A stretch of 64,000 nt of DNA from Saksenaea vasiformis B4078. Taxonomy: Eukaryota; Mucoromycota; Mucoromycetes; Mucorales; Saksenaeaceae. The position numbers and the translations under genes are program-made. The DNA lies in assembly GCA_000697055.1 (NCBI GenBank), contig JNDT01002297.1, forward strand, positions 124,001 through 188,000, in the 5' to 3' direction. The first letter of the stretch is position 1. The number at the start of each line of letters is the position of its first letter. Shown piece after piece: positions 10,068 to 21,562 of the stretch. Below the pieces are notes generated by a model. It saw only the letters and a list, made by a program, of their open reading frames with translations, was not told where the DNA came from and made no database searches.

Positions 10068-13000
10068 ATGACGGACTTGACACCCATGTATTCGCTCTTT
10101 GCACTTATACCAGTGTTAATCTCTGCATTTATATTTTACACGCATCAAAGGACATATGGTCACCTAGATATTACAACATCTTCAGTTGCCTATGATCATG
10201 ACGTGTACGGTCCTGCATTGGACTGGGACAAGTACGCGTTATCCATCGAAGGTGAACCTACTGCCTTATTTTCTGGAGAATTCCATTATTGGCGTGTTCC
10301 TGATCGTGAACGATGGCCTACCATTCTGAAGCAGTACCGTACCATGGGCCTCAACACCATCCGTATTTACTTCCATTGGGGTTATCATTCACCTGACGAA
10401 GGTGTATACAACTTTGAGGGTAACAGAGACGTAGAGTATCTGTTGAATCTTTGCGAGGAACTTGGTATCTACGTACTTGCTGCACCTGGACCATATATCT
10501 GTGCCGAAACTCAAGCGGGTGGTTATCCTGCGTGGTTGGTTGCCAAGCGCAATTTATACATTCGACATAACCAGTTCATGCTATGGCGCACTTTTGACCC
10601 AGCATTTGCAGCACATGAAATTGATTGGCTGAACCAGATCCTTCCAATCCTGGCCAGACACCAGATTACTGAGAACACGAAGGATAGAAAAGGCTGTGTG
10701 CTTGCTCTCCAGATCGATAACGAACTTTTTGAGACACTGGCTGGCATTTTACCAGTCGGTTTACATGACCAGATACGCGTTCTTGCCAAGGCTGCTAGAG
10801 ATGCTGGTATAACCGTGCCACTCTTTAGTAATGACGGCTTTGAGGAAGGTGGATGGGTAGCAAGACCGGAACTGGATAACAAAGCGGGCAGTTTCTGGCG
10901 CCGAAAGAAGTTTGGTCTTGATCTCTACGGATTTGATAAATACGTTGGTACGTAAAGGAAAACAAAGATCCAGCATCGTTTAACGCACCATCTTGTGGTT
11001 ATTTCTCCAGTTTTTGCACCTTCCAGTTCACCCAAAAGCTGGCTAATTGACAGCGGTACATCTGTGGGACAGTGGAAGGATTGGGATCCTGCAAGAATGG
11101 AAAATTCGATCGATGGCTTGGAGAAGACGGTGCGTGGATTTGGCGGAGAAGCCAAAGAGGTAAGAAAAGCAATCCAAATGATAAGTGATCTCGATGACTG
11201 ACGACTTGTAGTCTCCCATGTTCATCCCTGAGCTGCAGGGCGGATGGTTTAATCACTACCAACTGAATCATACCTATGATCATATTTACGATTACTACGG
11301 TGATCAGTACACCAAACTCCTGGTTGAGAGTACACTCGCTCAGGGTGTAACCATTGCAAGTGTCTATATGATCTATGGCGGAACTAACTGGGGATCGGTG
11401 GGTGACCCGTAAGTAGCATTCCTAACAGAGGCTGTACTAAAAGGCAAGATAGCGATGTCTATACGTCTTATGACTATTCCGCGTGTATCCGTGAATATGG
11501 ATACCTATCTTCGCGTGGGCGCAATTTGCGGCAAACCGTCCTGTTTGCCCGCTCTTTCGATCCTTATTTCACCAAGACGGAACGCGTGTCTCATCCCAAC
11601 GTTGTTTCATCCGTTGCACATACAATGAATACACAACGTGTTGCTGTCTTGTCTGATCAGCCTGTTGAATTCACTTTTCTCCGTAACTTTGACCGGAAAA
11701 AACGCAGCACCTTTGATGTCACTGTAAAAATACAGGATGGCCTGTTCAGCATGTCATGTTATTTACCGTACAAGACATCATTTATTGCCGTCGGAAATTA
11801 CAAAACTGTCAATGGTCTACATCTTCTCTTTAGTACCATACCGATTCATACGCGAATGGTTAACAAAGGGACCAATGAAGAAGTTTGGTTTATCGAGCCA
11901 AATGATATAGGCGGTATTGCTTTCGAACACAAAGAAATGCAAATCAGCGGCAACATGCAACATGACGTGCTGCAACGAGATGGACCTGCAACAATTGTAA
12001 CGTTTGAGAAGAGAAACGGATGGTCCAAACTATCTACGTCGTCCGGTAACTTGTACCTTGTTGGTCTTACCAAAGACGACGTCAGTACCCTTTATGTTGA
12101 ATTTCAGGAAGCCTATTGGAACAACGGAGAAAAACAGTACCCCAAACTTGTTGCTTGGGGCGCTGATAACATTTTCTACGATCGTCATCAAAATACATTG
12201 GACATTGATTACCGACGAGGTGATGCCGAAGTACATATGATATCCTTCACTCCGCCATCGAAGACGAGCCGCTTCAAGCCTACAACCAAAGGTGTCTACA
12301 ACTTTCCCTTGGCCTATGATATCGAATTGGTACAACGTGCACATCAACAGCTTCCTTTGCCTGTCAGTCTTACGCTTGATCATTGGCAAGTACGCCCGGT
12401 CGAATTTGCAAACCTTCCGTGGCAACCCCTGAAAAGGAACTCGGAAAACGGACCTCCTACGTTTGATGCACTGGATTACCTTTATACCAGTGAGCACATT
12501 CTCTACAGAACAATCTTCCAAACGCCTACCAAGGAGAACCCATGGGTAACTTTGAAGTTAAATGTACGCAACCGTGCGACTGTATTGCTGAACGGCCAAA
12601 TTGTCGGTGGCCACACTACTTACTCCCGCCAGTTATTTATGCCTGGTGCCAAGATTGGGCCCGATCCTACTTTCTTTGGTAGTCAAACTTATAATCTCTC
12701 TCCATATCTGTCGCATGAAGATCGCCTTCAGAACGAGCTCGTTATCATCGTGGAAAGCTTTGGCTTAAGTCGTCAGGCGTTTATTATGAATGACGTACGC
12801 AATCCTCGTGGTATCATCTCCGTTAGCCTGGGCGGGCTTGATAGCGAGGATCAGAAGCACATGATGGAAAACTGGCAAATTACAGGAGTTGACGTTCGTC
12901 AGCTGTCAAATCCTTACAATACCACCGGATTTCCGGACGAAGATCAGAAGGATGGCTGGACATCGTTAACAAGAGCGGAGCCAAAGAGACTAGTTCATCG

Positions 13001-13385
13001 CGTTCCAATTACTACTTCTCAGGGGGTTCAGTGGATACAATTCCGATTTCACTGCAGCCTCAAAGCATCCAAGGCGTTTAATGTGCCTCTACGATTGCAC
13101 CTAGACGGCCTATGGACTGCTCATGTTTTCGTCAATGACGTACTTATTGCACGTTATTATGGCAACGGCGATGGACCACAGCACGACTTCTATCTTCCTG
13201 ACGAATTGATAAGGGAAAAAGACAACCAGGTGCGGATGCTGGTGTACAGCTGGGAAGATACCCAAGGGGAAGTAGCAATCGCAGGTTGGCCGGTGCATCC
13301 AGTGAGCGGTAATTTGATCACTCATCCTTCCAACGACCAAGACAGACAGGAGTACATGGTATGGAAAGAAAAAGTGGGAATATGA
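10068..13385 (+). CDS. GH35 beta-galactosidase, membrane-anchored
   Basis: Glycoside hydrolase family 35, which removes terminal beta-galactosyl residues. Four exons (10068-10947, 11011-11159, 11212-11408, 11453-13385) give 1052 residues, the length of large fungal GH35 enzymes. The catalytic barrel starts with FSGEFHYWRVPDRERWP and LNTIRIYFHWGYHSP, then GIYVLAAPGPYICAE. The predicted acid/base is E219 in LALQIDNE (the family usually shows ENE), and the candidate nucleophile is E350 in FIPELQGGW. YGGTNWG follows, and beta-sandwich-like domains make up the C-terminal half (for example ENPWVTLKLNVRNRATVLLNG). A hydrophobic segment at residues 8-24 (SLFALIPVLISAFIFY) without an obvious cleavage site suggests a signal anchor or uncleaved signal. 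The start is the first in-frame ATG. The enzyme class is clear; the natural substrate is unknown. Confidence 0.93.
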
Positions 13386-13413
13386 TTTTCTGCACGTGGT
13401 GCCTAAATGCATC

Positions 13414-13419
13414 AATAAA
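13414..13419 (+). terminator. polyadenylation signal of GH35 gene
   Basis: AATAAA sits 29 bp downstream of the GH35 stop codon, the only canonical hexamer before the next gene. Confidence 0.45.
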
Positions 13420-13766
13420 TTAAGCAACCGCGCTGTTGCACTGGTACCCCCTGTTAAACATTGCTGTAATACAGGTACCGTAATATCATCTAGAACCATG
13501 TTGATGGAAAGAAACAAGTAGTGGTATAGACTATGCATAAATGATGAACCAATTAAACACGAGTGCCGCTAACTCTTTCTTCCACTACTTATTACATTAA
13601 GACTGAAGTAAAAAAAGATCACCGGTAAATGTGTGCACGAGTACTATTTCTTTCTCTTTGAATGTCTGTGTGTTATGTGTTTCCATTGACAAAGCTTATT
13701 TTTCTTTTTTAAAAAAAGGTGCACGCCAACGTGTTCGCCATCATCTCTTGAACCTACATCGTCGTC

Positions 13767-15707
13767 ATGGAGGATGCAACATCTTCCCTGGAGCTTGCTT
13801 CGCAGCTCCTCGACACCGGCCAGATTAAGGTTTTTATCTTTTTTGTTCGCTAGTCTTGCAAAACTCAACTGACAGATGATAAGGACGCATATGTAACCTA
13901 CTTATCAACAGCACAGGGAGCTCTCTCATTATTAAGCAGTGTCAAATTTGTTCATCACTGTAAGTTCTCCTTTTCTTCAACGCTCTTTCTCTTTTTCTGA
14001 CAAGATCCTTTTTTGCTTGTAGCCATTGTATCAAAACCAGCGCACTATACTACTCTTCTTTCGAGTCTACGTACATGTGCGACACACATCGAGAACATCT
14101 TAGAGAAGCATTCTCTTTGTACAGCAGCAACTGCAAGCACGCCGCCGCCGCTGCCTCCAAAACCATCGCGAGTTCAGAAACCAGCTGTGCCAAAGAAGCC
14201 ATCGCATGTCGTCGTGAAGGAAAAAGCTGCAGATTCATCTACTCAACACCACGTTGTTTCGGTCGCACAGACACGAGATAATGTCAAAATTGGGAAATCC
14301 TCATCACGTCCCACTACAGATGGTCAAGTTGATCCAACCAACCTAGTGCCACCTCCAATGGACGGCGATGGGATAGCTCCTCTAAAAATCCCACAAGCGC
14401 CCTTAGTAACGCGGTACCGTCATCTACAGACGAAACTCGAAGAGATCGAGTCTGTTCTAGAGAATTATCGCGTACGACACCGTCGACTGCTCAATGGTGA
14501 TGGCAGTTTATGCCTGGAAGAACGCATGTCCGAGCAGGAATTGAAAGAAGCAATTCAACGCTATACACCTTATGTCACTGAGACCCAACGATCAATCCAA
14601 CGTGTACGAGCTCTGTATATGAACGCGTCGACTATTACGAGTGTCCTACACTTCCATCCAGCATTGATTGCTCATCAGCTAACTTTGATCGAATCCGGCT
14701 TGTTCCGAGAGATTCCACCGGATGCACTGCTTTCACATCAGGCTAAACACCGCCATCCACAAATCGTAGCTTCCATCGATTTTTTCAATTACCTGACACG
14801 TTTAATTGAGCACTCTATCCTACTGCCACCCGAGTCTTCTGTGCGAGCGCAGTACATCAATCATTGGATTAAAGTCGCCGGCAAATGCTACGACCTGAAC
14901 AACTATCAAAGCGTGAAAGCCATTGTGTGTGCCCTATCCACGCCACCAATTGAACGCCTGAAGCGCACTTGGGCCTACGTACCCAAGAAGAGCATGAGCC
15001 GGCTAGAAAGTCTGAATGAGCTGATGTCTGAGGTAGACAACTATGGTCGTTACCGAGACCATCTGGAACAGATGGCAGGTTCACAAAAATCCAAGCCGAT
15101 TGTTCCTTTCCTAGGCATGTTCATCCATGATGTTACCTACCTTCTTGCTGCCTCAAAAGATCCACAGAATGATCGACGGATCCGTGCCATTCTAGATCGC
15201 GTGCATGCATACCAGACCGGACCCGCTTACCCGAGTGCCTTCCAACAGCGTAAACGCCAACCCTTTGGACCTGTAATTTCTGGAGCGCTGCAACGAAGCC
15301 ACTCTCTTGGCAGTAATGGTATCACTGGTGTTTCCGTGTTCCGACGCAACGTAGAGGATGGAGAAGAACGGCAACAGTTAGCCACCCATTACCTTCTCAG
15401 CCAATCGTGGGCGTCTGAGGCTACTGTGGACCACCTCAGCGCGATGCGAGAGCCGCCAGCTGAGAACAAACGGGGTCGCAATGCTAGTACAAGCGGGCGT
15501 TATACAAGCAGTACAAGTTCCGTGCCTCGATTCAGTTCCGGCAGCGGGTCCCTCCCTGATAGCGTTGAGGATTACCTAGGGGACGACCTGAGCGATGGAT
15601 TCTGGTCATTACGAGGAAGTATTGACAGCTACATAAAATCACTCTATAAAGATCAACCGGCACAGGCTAGCTGGATGACTACTGAAAAAGACATTATGCT
15701 TACATAG
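13767..15707 (+). CDS. RasGEF (CDC25-type) guanine-nucleotide exchange factor
   Basis: Predicted to load GTP onto a Ras-family GTPase at membranes. Exons 13767-13829, 13884-13959 and 14023-15707 join in phase to 607 residues. The first about 60 residues are helical (ELASQLLDTGQIKDAYVTYL), resembling an MIT or USP8-dimerisation-type helix bundle; this is a weak inference. A proline-rich segment STPPPLPPKPSRVQKP follows, a good SH3-ligand pattern. The catalytic domain covers about residues 245-445, with FHPALIAHQLTLIESGLFREI, then VRAQYINHWIKVAGKCYDLNNY and VKAIVCALSTPPIERLKRTW, then VPFLGMFIHDVTYL. The C-terminus is Ser/Gly-rich and looks disordered. The first intron acceptor (ATAAG at 13883) was chosen because the nearer CAG would break the frame; exon 1 is the least certain part. 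Confidence 0.88.
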
Positions 15708-15876
15708 ATTTGTACATACCTTATATCGCCTCCTTTCCTTACTCCTTCCCTCGCTGTGCGATGGGTATTATCTCTAATCCGCTAAAACGTTTAAAATTAG
15801 TTATGATATTTTATTTATGTAAAGTCCTTTTTTTCTTTTCTCTTCTAATGATATGAAACCCCTTAGCTAGAATACT

Positions 15877-15882
15877 AATAAA
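15877..15882 (+). terminator. polyadenylation signal of RasGEF gene
   Basis: AATAAA lies about 170 bp after the RasGEF stop in an AT-rich 3' region. It is plausible by position only. Confidence 0.35.
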
Positions 15883-18074
15883 CTACAAATGTTAATGCTC
15901 TCACATACCGCTATCATGAAATGGACCAGTACAGGATTACTCATCTTTTTTGTGTGTTGTTTAGTCTACATAGCCCCTGTCTTGGACTGTCCCCGCTGTG
16001 TTGATACTAGTTGCTCATCACTCAAGTGAAATATGGTCACACTCAGCATCGCTTCGAACTTTCTGCAATGCACATCCACTGTTACCTGTTCCCACTTACT
16101 GGAAATTTTCCCCGAGTTGGCTCTGCCGCGCCACCATAAATCTACTATATCTGGCGCATGGCAGACTTTACATCACGGGTAAGTAGCTTGACATCCCAGC
16201 ACTGTTCATTTATTACCGTTACTTATCCTTTATCCTGCCCAAATACGTTTGCATATTACTAAAAGCGTTATCTCCTGTTCATTTTTTTATACAAACTCGG
16301 CTTTCCATGGATGCGAAATTTATTTAAAGTAGCGTGGAAGCTTCGTTTGGTAAATAAATACTGATCTCTTGCAGCCTAGACTGTTTCGTCCGAGATATAC
16401 ATAGAACAAGGTTGGATGTATCTGTGGAGTAGCACAGCACAAGAAACGCTATCTTTACTGGGCAACGTTGACTTCTTTTACCGCCATCCTCAACAGAACT
16501 TTTCCCCAGATTCAAACGAAGATAGAGTGGTCCTTCATAGATAGCATGTTGTTGATCATCACTTGTTTACACAAATTTGGTCCGTGTGTTTTCTTTTCTA
16601 AATCAGTTTTGGGGCCCGAGCATCCCAACACAAGTGATATTTTTAGGGGGGATAACAAAGAACAACTAAACATCTGGAGAACGAACAGAATGAAGTCGGT
16701 TTGCGGGAGACGCAAAACGAGAAAATTAGTCTGTGGTTGGTTAGATGTACTTAAAATCTACTTGCAACGCTGTTTCCACAAGATTCCATAAAATCTTGAC
16801 AACTTTAATCCAACAAAGAAGCGGCACTTATTTTTAACTTTGTAGCTTACGCCAAGCCCCGGTGTTTATAGAGCTATTCATACCAAACTCAGCATTATGC
16901 ATTTGTCTGTTCCAGATACGTTCTTAAGGTGGCAGATTCTGGATTATACCTTTCATACTTTTTGCAGAAAGGAGAAGAAAAAATTTAGCTCATTCGGAGT
17001 AAATCATAACTAAACTACCTTAAGCTTAGTGTGTGATTGTTGTTTTTTAGGCGTGGGGCACGGCAAAGCCATGGCTGCATACTATCTTTTCATGTGTCTG
17101 TAACATTCCACGAGTAATTCTGTCTTGAAAAACCAAAAGCTCTGTGTAGAAGAGATACGTCGGTGTAGAATGTGCCGGAGTTTAACAAAGACAACATACC
17201 TGCCAGTTCCCGAAATATTTGGTATAAGAGTGGTTTGCTTAAAATAAACAGACACAGTACCCGTTACTTGGTTTGGTGTGAACTGATTCGAGAGACCTGC
17301 CGATCAGAAGAAATTTCTAAATGTGGTATAGAATATGTCGTGATATAAACAAGGCAGGGTGATTTTAGTAGTAGTCAGGTTTGAAAGCTAAACATAACGG
17401 CATACAAAAAAAAAGGAGTGGTAATAGCTTATATGAAGAGTACATTGTCTAACCAGCCATTTTCCTACTGATGCTGTTTTTTTTTTTTTTGCGAAAGTGT
17501 TACTGAGGTCGCTCCTGTCGATCTTGTGTCGTCGATCAGAAACCTCGGAGAAATGGAACTGTGGCAGAGTCGCTTTGTATTGGTGGATGCCAAGCCGAAG
17601 GTGTCATTCTCCCCAAATTCAATCATAGGATAAAAAAAGGTTTCTCTAGTCTCATCTGTTACTTGGCAAAGGCCAAGATTGTATAGTTTCGGATGGCACT
17701 AAGCAAAATTAGGTTATTTGTTTTTTAGTGGGCGATCCTCTTAGGTATTTTTAGAGAAAAACCAATCTCCATAACGAGAATCAACTTGACCATTGTTAAA
17801 AAAAAAAAGAGAGAAGAAAGCCTGTCGTTTGTACTGTGTGGTTTCTTCAACACGGCTTATGGAACACAGCGGAAGAAACTCAGCAAAGATCTGCGGTGAA
17901 TACAATGGTACAAATTCGTACATACGTGGTAGATAATAGAAAGCCGAGGAAAAAATAATAAAGGAGATGTCGATCATTTTTCGTTAGGCGGCAAATTGAC
18001 ATCATCCCTGAGGTGAGCCTCGGATCACGGCACTAATGCAACTGAGCGTTCTAAAAAAAAAAGATCTCGATGAG
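15883..18074. other. intergenic region with repeat remnants
   Basis: No gene was recognised. About 15975-16060 resembles the repeat units near 59.2 and 59.55 kb (shared order CTGT..., CTGTGTTGATA-like, GCTCATCACTCAAGT-like, CTCAGCATCGCT). A single MITE terminus is seen at 16307-16328. Several homopolymer runs occur (for example T14 near 17478). The right end is the promoter of the wall-protein gene. Confidence 0.45.
15975..16060 (+). repeat. diverged interspersed repeat unit, copy C
   Basis: By eye this stretch aligns with 59208-59300 and 59547-59620. It has a CTGT-TT/CC-GAAC/GGAC-like opening, then CTGTGTTGAT, GCTCATCACTCAAGT, and the block CACTCAGCATCGCT against CGCTCAGCATTGCT at 59288. 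Identity is modest, perhaps 65-70% by eye, so the call is tentative. Confidence 0.4.
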
Positions 18075-18082
18075 TATAAATA
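18075..18082 (+). promoter_or_regulatory. TATA box of Kre9-like wall-protein gene
   Basis: TATAAATA stands 52 bp before the ATG at 18127, directly after an A10 tract. Its position argues that translation starts at 18127 and not at the longer in-frame ATG at 18070, which lies upstream of the TATA box. Confidence 0.6.
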
Positions 18083-18126
18083 CCCTCAGTTATCCCAACT
18101 CGAATTCATCATTATCCACAGCAACT

Positions 18127-19356
18127 ATGAGATTTACTTTGCTTGCAACTCTACTAGCTGTGACAAGCACCGCAATTGCAGCCCCTCAGGCACCCGACAC
18201 AAAAGCACCTGGTTCTAGTGCTCCGACGCCCGATACAAATGCACCTGGTTCTGGTGCTCAGACGGGTGCCGTCTCCATCATTCAACCTACACAAGGAGCC
18301 ACTTGGTCCCCTGGATCAAGTCAAACCGTTCGCTGGCAAACTCCAAAACCCGGTGTCGACAAGGTGAACATCAATCTCATGAAAGGTCCACCTACAGCCC
18401 TTCAGCAGGTGGGAACGCTCGCTCAAGATGTTGATGCCTCGAAAGGCACTGCTCAGGTCACTGTACCTTCAAATGTTACAAAAGGAACGGACTATGCTCT
18501 CGCTATCGGAAATAACCCTTCACAAATGGCTTATATGGGTGGTTTGACTATTGGTGACAAGTCTGCTTCCCCTCAGTCCACACCTGCTGCTCAAGCGGGT
18601 AACGCTGGTTCTCAACCTGATGATGGCAGCAAGTCTCCTTCAACCCAAGATGCTAGTGCTGAAAAGTCTCCCCAACCAACTAAGGCCAAACGTCAAGCAC
18701 CTGTGAACCCAGCGACCCAACCAGGTCAACAACAGAAGGGAAAGAAGGGCCACAAGGAAGGAGGCAAGAAGAAAGGCAAGAAGAAAAGCAAAAACGAGCA
18801 CAAGCACAAACCCAGCAGCTCTGTCAGGCCCTCAACCACAACTCAACCTACCCAGAAGCGTGCCGACGTCCCTACTCCTGGTGTCCCCAGCACGACCGCA
18901 ACTGCCCCAACTACTACACCTGTCACTGGCAAAGAGACTGAAGGTGCTTCTGTAGCAGATGCTGACGCTTCTGGCAGCGACGACAAAGAGACAACTGATT
19001 CGGCAGACAGTGACGATGATAACCACGCTTCGTCCAACAACAGCGCTGCCGCACCCGGCACAGATAAGAATCTAGCTAAGCGCCAAGCTCAATCTTCTGG
19101 AGGTTCTATCGGAGGTTCCACTGGAGGTTCTACTGGAATTCCTTCTGGAAGTCTCACTGCAGGTTCCTCTGGAGGTTCCACTACAGGCTCCGCTACAGGT
19201 TCCACTGGAGGTTCCGCTGGAGGTTCCGCTGGAGGTTCGACTGGAGGTTCCACTAAAAGTCCTTCAGGAGGCGGCGCTGGCAATGCAGGCGCATCGCTCA
19301 TTGTGTCTGGCTCTGCCCTTGTATTGCCCATGATTGCTCTCATGGTCTCGCTTTAA
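18127..19356 (+). CDS. Kre9/Knh1-like GPI-anchored wall protein with three KR (Kex2-type) sites
   Basis: An intronless 409-residue secreted precursor. Residues 1-18 form a signal peptide (RFTLLATLLAVTSTAIA). Residues 46-145 look like the Ser/Thr-rich GPI-anchored (Kre9/Knh1 N-terminal) domain: VSIIQPTQGATWSPGSSQTVRW, then VNINLMKGP and YALAIG. It is followed by a linker, a Lys/His-rich block (about 204-228), a Thr-rich then acidic Asp/Ser block (about 246-315) and a Gly-Gly-Ser/Thr repeat tail (about 323-378). The C-terminus is hydrophobic (LIVSGSALVLPMIALMVSL) after small residues, a GPI-attachment signal. KR dipeptides at 188-189, 244-245 and 318-319, two followed by QA, fall exactly at the boundaries between these blocks. 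That suggests furin/Kex2-like cleavage into separate basic and acidic peptides; the cleavage is inference. Confidence 0.85.
   Translation: MRFTLLATLLAVTSTAIAAPQAPDTKAPGSSAPTPDTNAPGSGAQTGAVSIIQPTQGATWSPGSSQTVRWQTPKPGVDKVNINLMKGPPTALQQVGTLAQDVDASKGTAQVTVPSNVTKGTDYALAIGNNPSQMAYMGGLTIGDKSASPQSTPAAQAGNAGSQPDDGSKSPSTQDASAEKSPQPTKAKRQAPVNPATQPGQQQKGKKGHKEGGKKKGKKKSKNEHKHKPSSSVRPSTTTQPTQKRADVPTPGVPSTTATAPTTTPVTGKETEGASVADADASGSDDKETTDSADSDDDNHASSNNSAAAPGTDKNLAKRQAQSSGGSIGGSTGGSTGIPSGSLTAGSSGGSTTGSATGSTGGSAGGSAGGSTGGSTKSPSGGGAGNAGASLIVSGSALVLPMIALMVSL
19108..19265 (+). repeat. degenerate GGAGGTTCC-type coding tandem repeat
   Basis: A run of imperfect 9-12-bp units based on GGAGGTTCCACT encodes the Gly-Gly-Ser-Thr/Ala tail of the wall protein. 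Such repeats are prone to length change between strains. Confidence 0.75.
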
Positions 19357-19414
19357 GATCGTTAAGATCGTAGATTCTTATTGTATCTCTTCCTGAGTAT
19401 CTTTGCATTGTTAT

Positions 19415-19420
19415 AATAAA
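19415..19420 (+). terminator. polyadenylation signal of wall-protein gene
   Basis: AATAAA lies 59 bp past the stop codon in a T-rich context. Confidence 0.5.
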
Positions 19421-21421
19421 CAAAATCATCTTCTCTGTTATATTTTTATGCTATTGATTTACAATACTTTACTAGCCATGTGCGACAGAAAAAAATGCTG
19501 ATTTTCTATAGGGGAAAAGGAGTACACCGTATGACGTCCGATGACATGTTGTATGAGTGCCCAGAGGTCTCCTTAATGACCGCAGCAAAGTAACTTGCTA
19601 GTATGTAAAAAAGCAACACCTGTTTCCTCCCTATTTCAAGAATATATATTTCAACAAACTACGCACACGCAAATTTCTACGGCTATTCTAACACTAACAA
19701 TACACTGTACTAGAAGATGATCTGTTGTGATATAAATGATATCGTAAATACATGGAAAAAGTAGCTCCGCAGGCATCTAAGTAAATATGCGCTCTGCGTG
19801 CGCCCTGGCACGCACCCTATTTTTCTGACAGTGATCTGACGCACGCTGTTCAATCCAGTGACTTTTACCCTATTAAGGATTTTTGCAATTTTTTTAAGGA
19901 GCATATCCTGCTTTGCTTGCAGAAATGGACTTTTTACATGAGCGCTCGGTCTCTTTTTTCTTGTTCATTCAGTTTGTTCTCTCAGTGGAACAAAGACGTA
20001 GATCTTTGTATTGTTCCAAAATGTGAATAATAGATTGACCGTAGGATGGTTGCTGATTCAGTAATAGATGATGACACAGATTTGCTATCTTATTCCTTAA
20101 TGTATGTTATACGTTGTGCATTGACAGGATCTGATAAAATCTGATATATGAGCAATGCAAAGTTCTCCTCCTAGTTATGTCAACAAGCATTTCCTGATCC
20201 TTATATTCAAAGCACTTTAGACTTATGGCAGAATAATAGCTTGCCTTTCTCATCAAAGAAGAAAGGAGCTTAAGCTCTGGTGCATAATCAGGTCTAGAGA
20301 GTGAATTTAAGAGATAATCTACAGCTCGTGCTTCTCATAACCGAATCACTATATCAAAGGCAATCCTGTGGACGCTTGATATCCAACTCGTTATAACTAA
20401 GACCCCTGCGTTGTTAAAATTCTGACTCTGCTAAAGAACAGAAAAAAGTTTAAGGAGAAAGTTACGTGCTTAATATTATTTCCACGTGCGAAGTCAGTTT
20501 CTATTCATGCATGTTAGACTTTATATGAAAAGCCCTCTCGGGTCCTCACTAATTTCTTTCCTCCAGCGGCTTTAATTTGCTTAGGGTCAGCTAATCGTGG
20601 ACTGTACTGCTCACCTAAGTTGTACGAGACTTCAATACTCAAAGCCGCGTTTGTTGCAACTAGGCATATGTCGTCTTGCAGATCTTTTGCTATGATGTTC
20701 TTTTATTTCATCAATTTTCGCAGTATAGAATCATATATATATATATATATATATTGATTTGAAGGAAACAGAAGGCTCCCATTGAAGTGTCCTACTACTG
20801 TAGTACTTATAAATTCGCTGTCGCTGGCCAAGTTACGTGCTATACCCACCATACTGGTGCATGTCTCTTTCAAAAGAAATGACGCATTTTGCACCTTTGG
20901 CAAAGTCTAGAATCCGTGAATTTTGCACGTATTGTATATGACAGAAGCAGCATTAGTAAAGATATGAACTGGTTAGAAGAGTAATATGTCAATTATGATT
21001 TTCTTTTATTTCATTAATTGTTTCCTTTCTTCCTTATGACGTCGACAGCTGTATCTAGAAATGATTAATTACAACACAATTTTTGGATCATAACCGGCGT
21101 AGAAATCACCCTACTAAGATAAACATCCATACTAGGCGGGAACTTCCACCAGCGGTCAGTAGTAAGTGGTGCCTTCTTACTTTTATGCAATAAGAAATGC
21201 TAGATCTGATCAGAGAAGGAGTTTTCGGAGTCGACATCTATAGCAACCAAGTTTTAGGCATTCATTTGGACAGAATTTGATAGGATCATTTCAAGTCACT
21301 CATAGAGGGTATGGCGGTTGGAACTCCCATTTTTCCCAGCCTCTTCGCTAGGCCTGCGATGGTTCTAGTGTTGCTACTTGCATATGTCAGATAAGAAAAT
21401 TGCGTGATTGGTTGATTTTAC
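19421..21421. other. intergenic region, no gene recognised
   Basis: AT-rich sequence without a convincing reading frame. It includes an (AT)n microsatellite at about 20732-20753. The right end leads into the COR1 promoter. Confidence 0.5.
20732..20753. repeat. (AT)n microsatellite
   Basis: About eleven AT dinucleotides in a row within gene-free AT-rich DNA. Confidence 0.85.
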
Positions 21422-21447
21422 TGACGTCATTTGCTGGGTGCGCCAAT
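21422..21447 (+). promoter_or_regulatory. CRE-like and CCAAT elements upstream of COR1
   Basis: A perfect TGACGTCA octamer at 21422-21429 and a CCAAT box at 21443-21447 lie 115-140 bp before the COR1 start codon. CCAAT-binding HAP complexes commonly control respiratory genes in fungi, and TGACGTCA is bound by bZIP factors. Their use here is inference from position. Confidence 0.5.
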
Positions 21448-21562
21448 GGGGTGCGTGTAGCGAAACTCGGTTGAGGAAAGACGCAGTTTACCTATCCCCT
21501 GCAAAGAAAAAAAAAGTCTTCCTATTATTTGTCGATCAACCCCCACTCTTGTCCTATCCTTC

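Noticed and set aside
18070..18126. Longer start for the Kre9-like wall protein
   Set aside because: The TATA box at 18075-18082 falls inside this extension, and the signal peptide begins cleanly at the ATG at 18127.
19089..19343. Minus-strand Pro/Glu-rich frame opposite the Gly-Ser tail
   Set aside because: It is the mirror translation of the GGAGGTTCC repeat and has no independent support.
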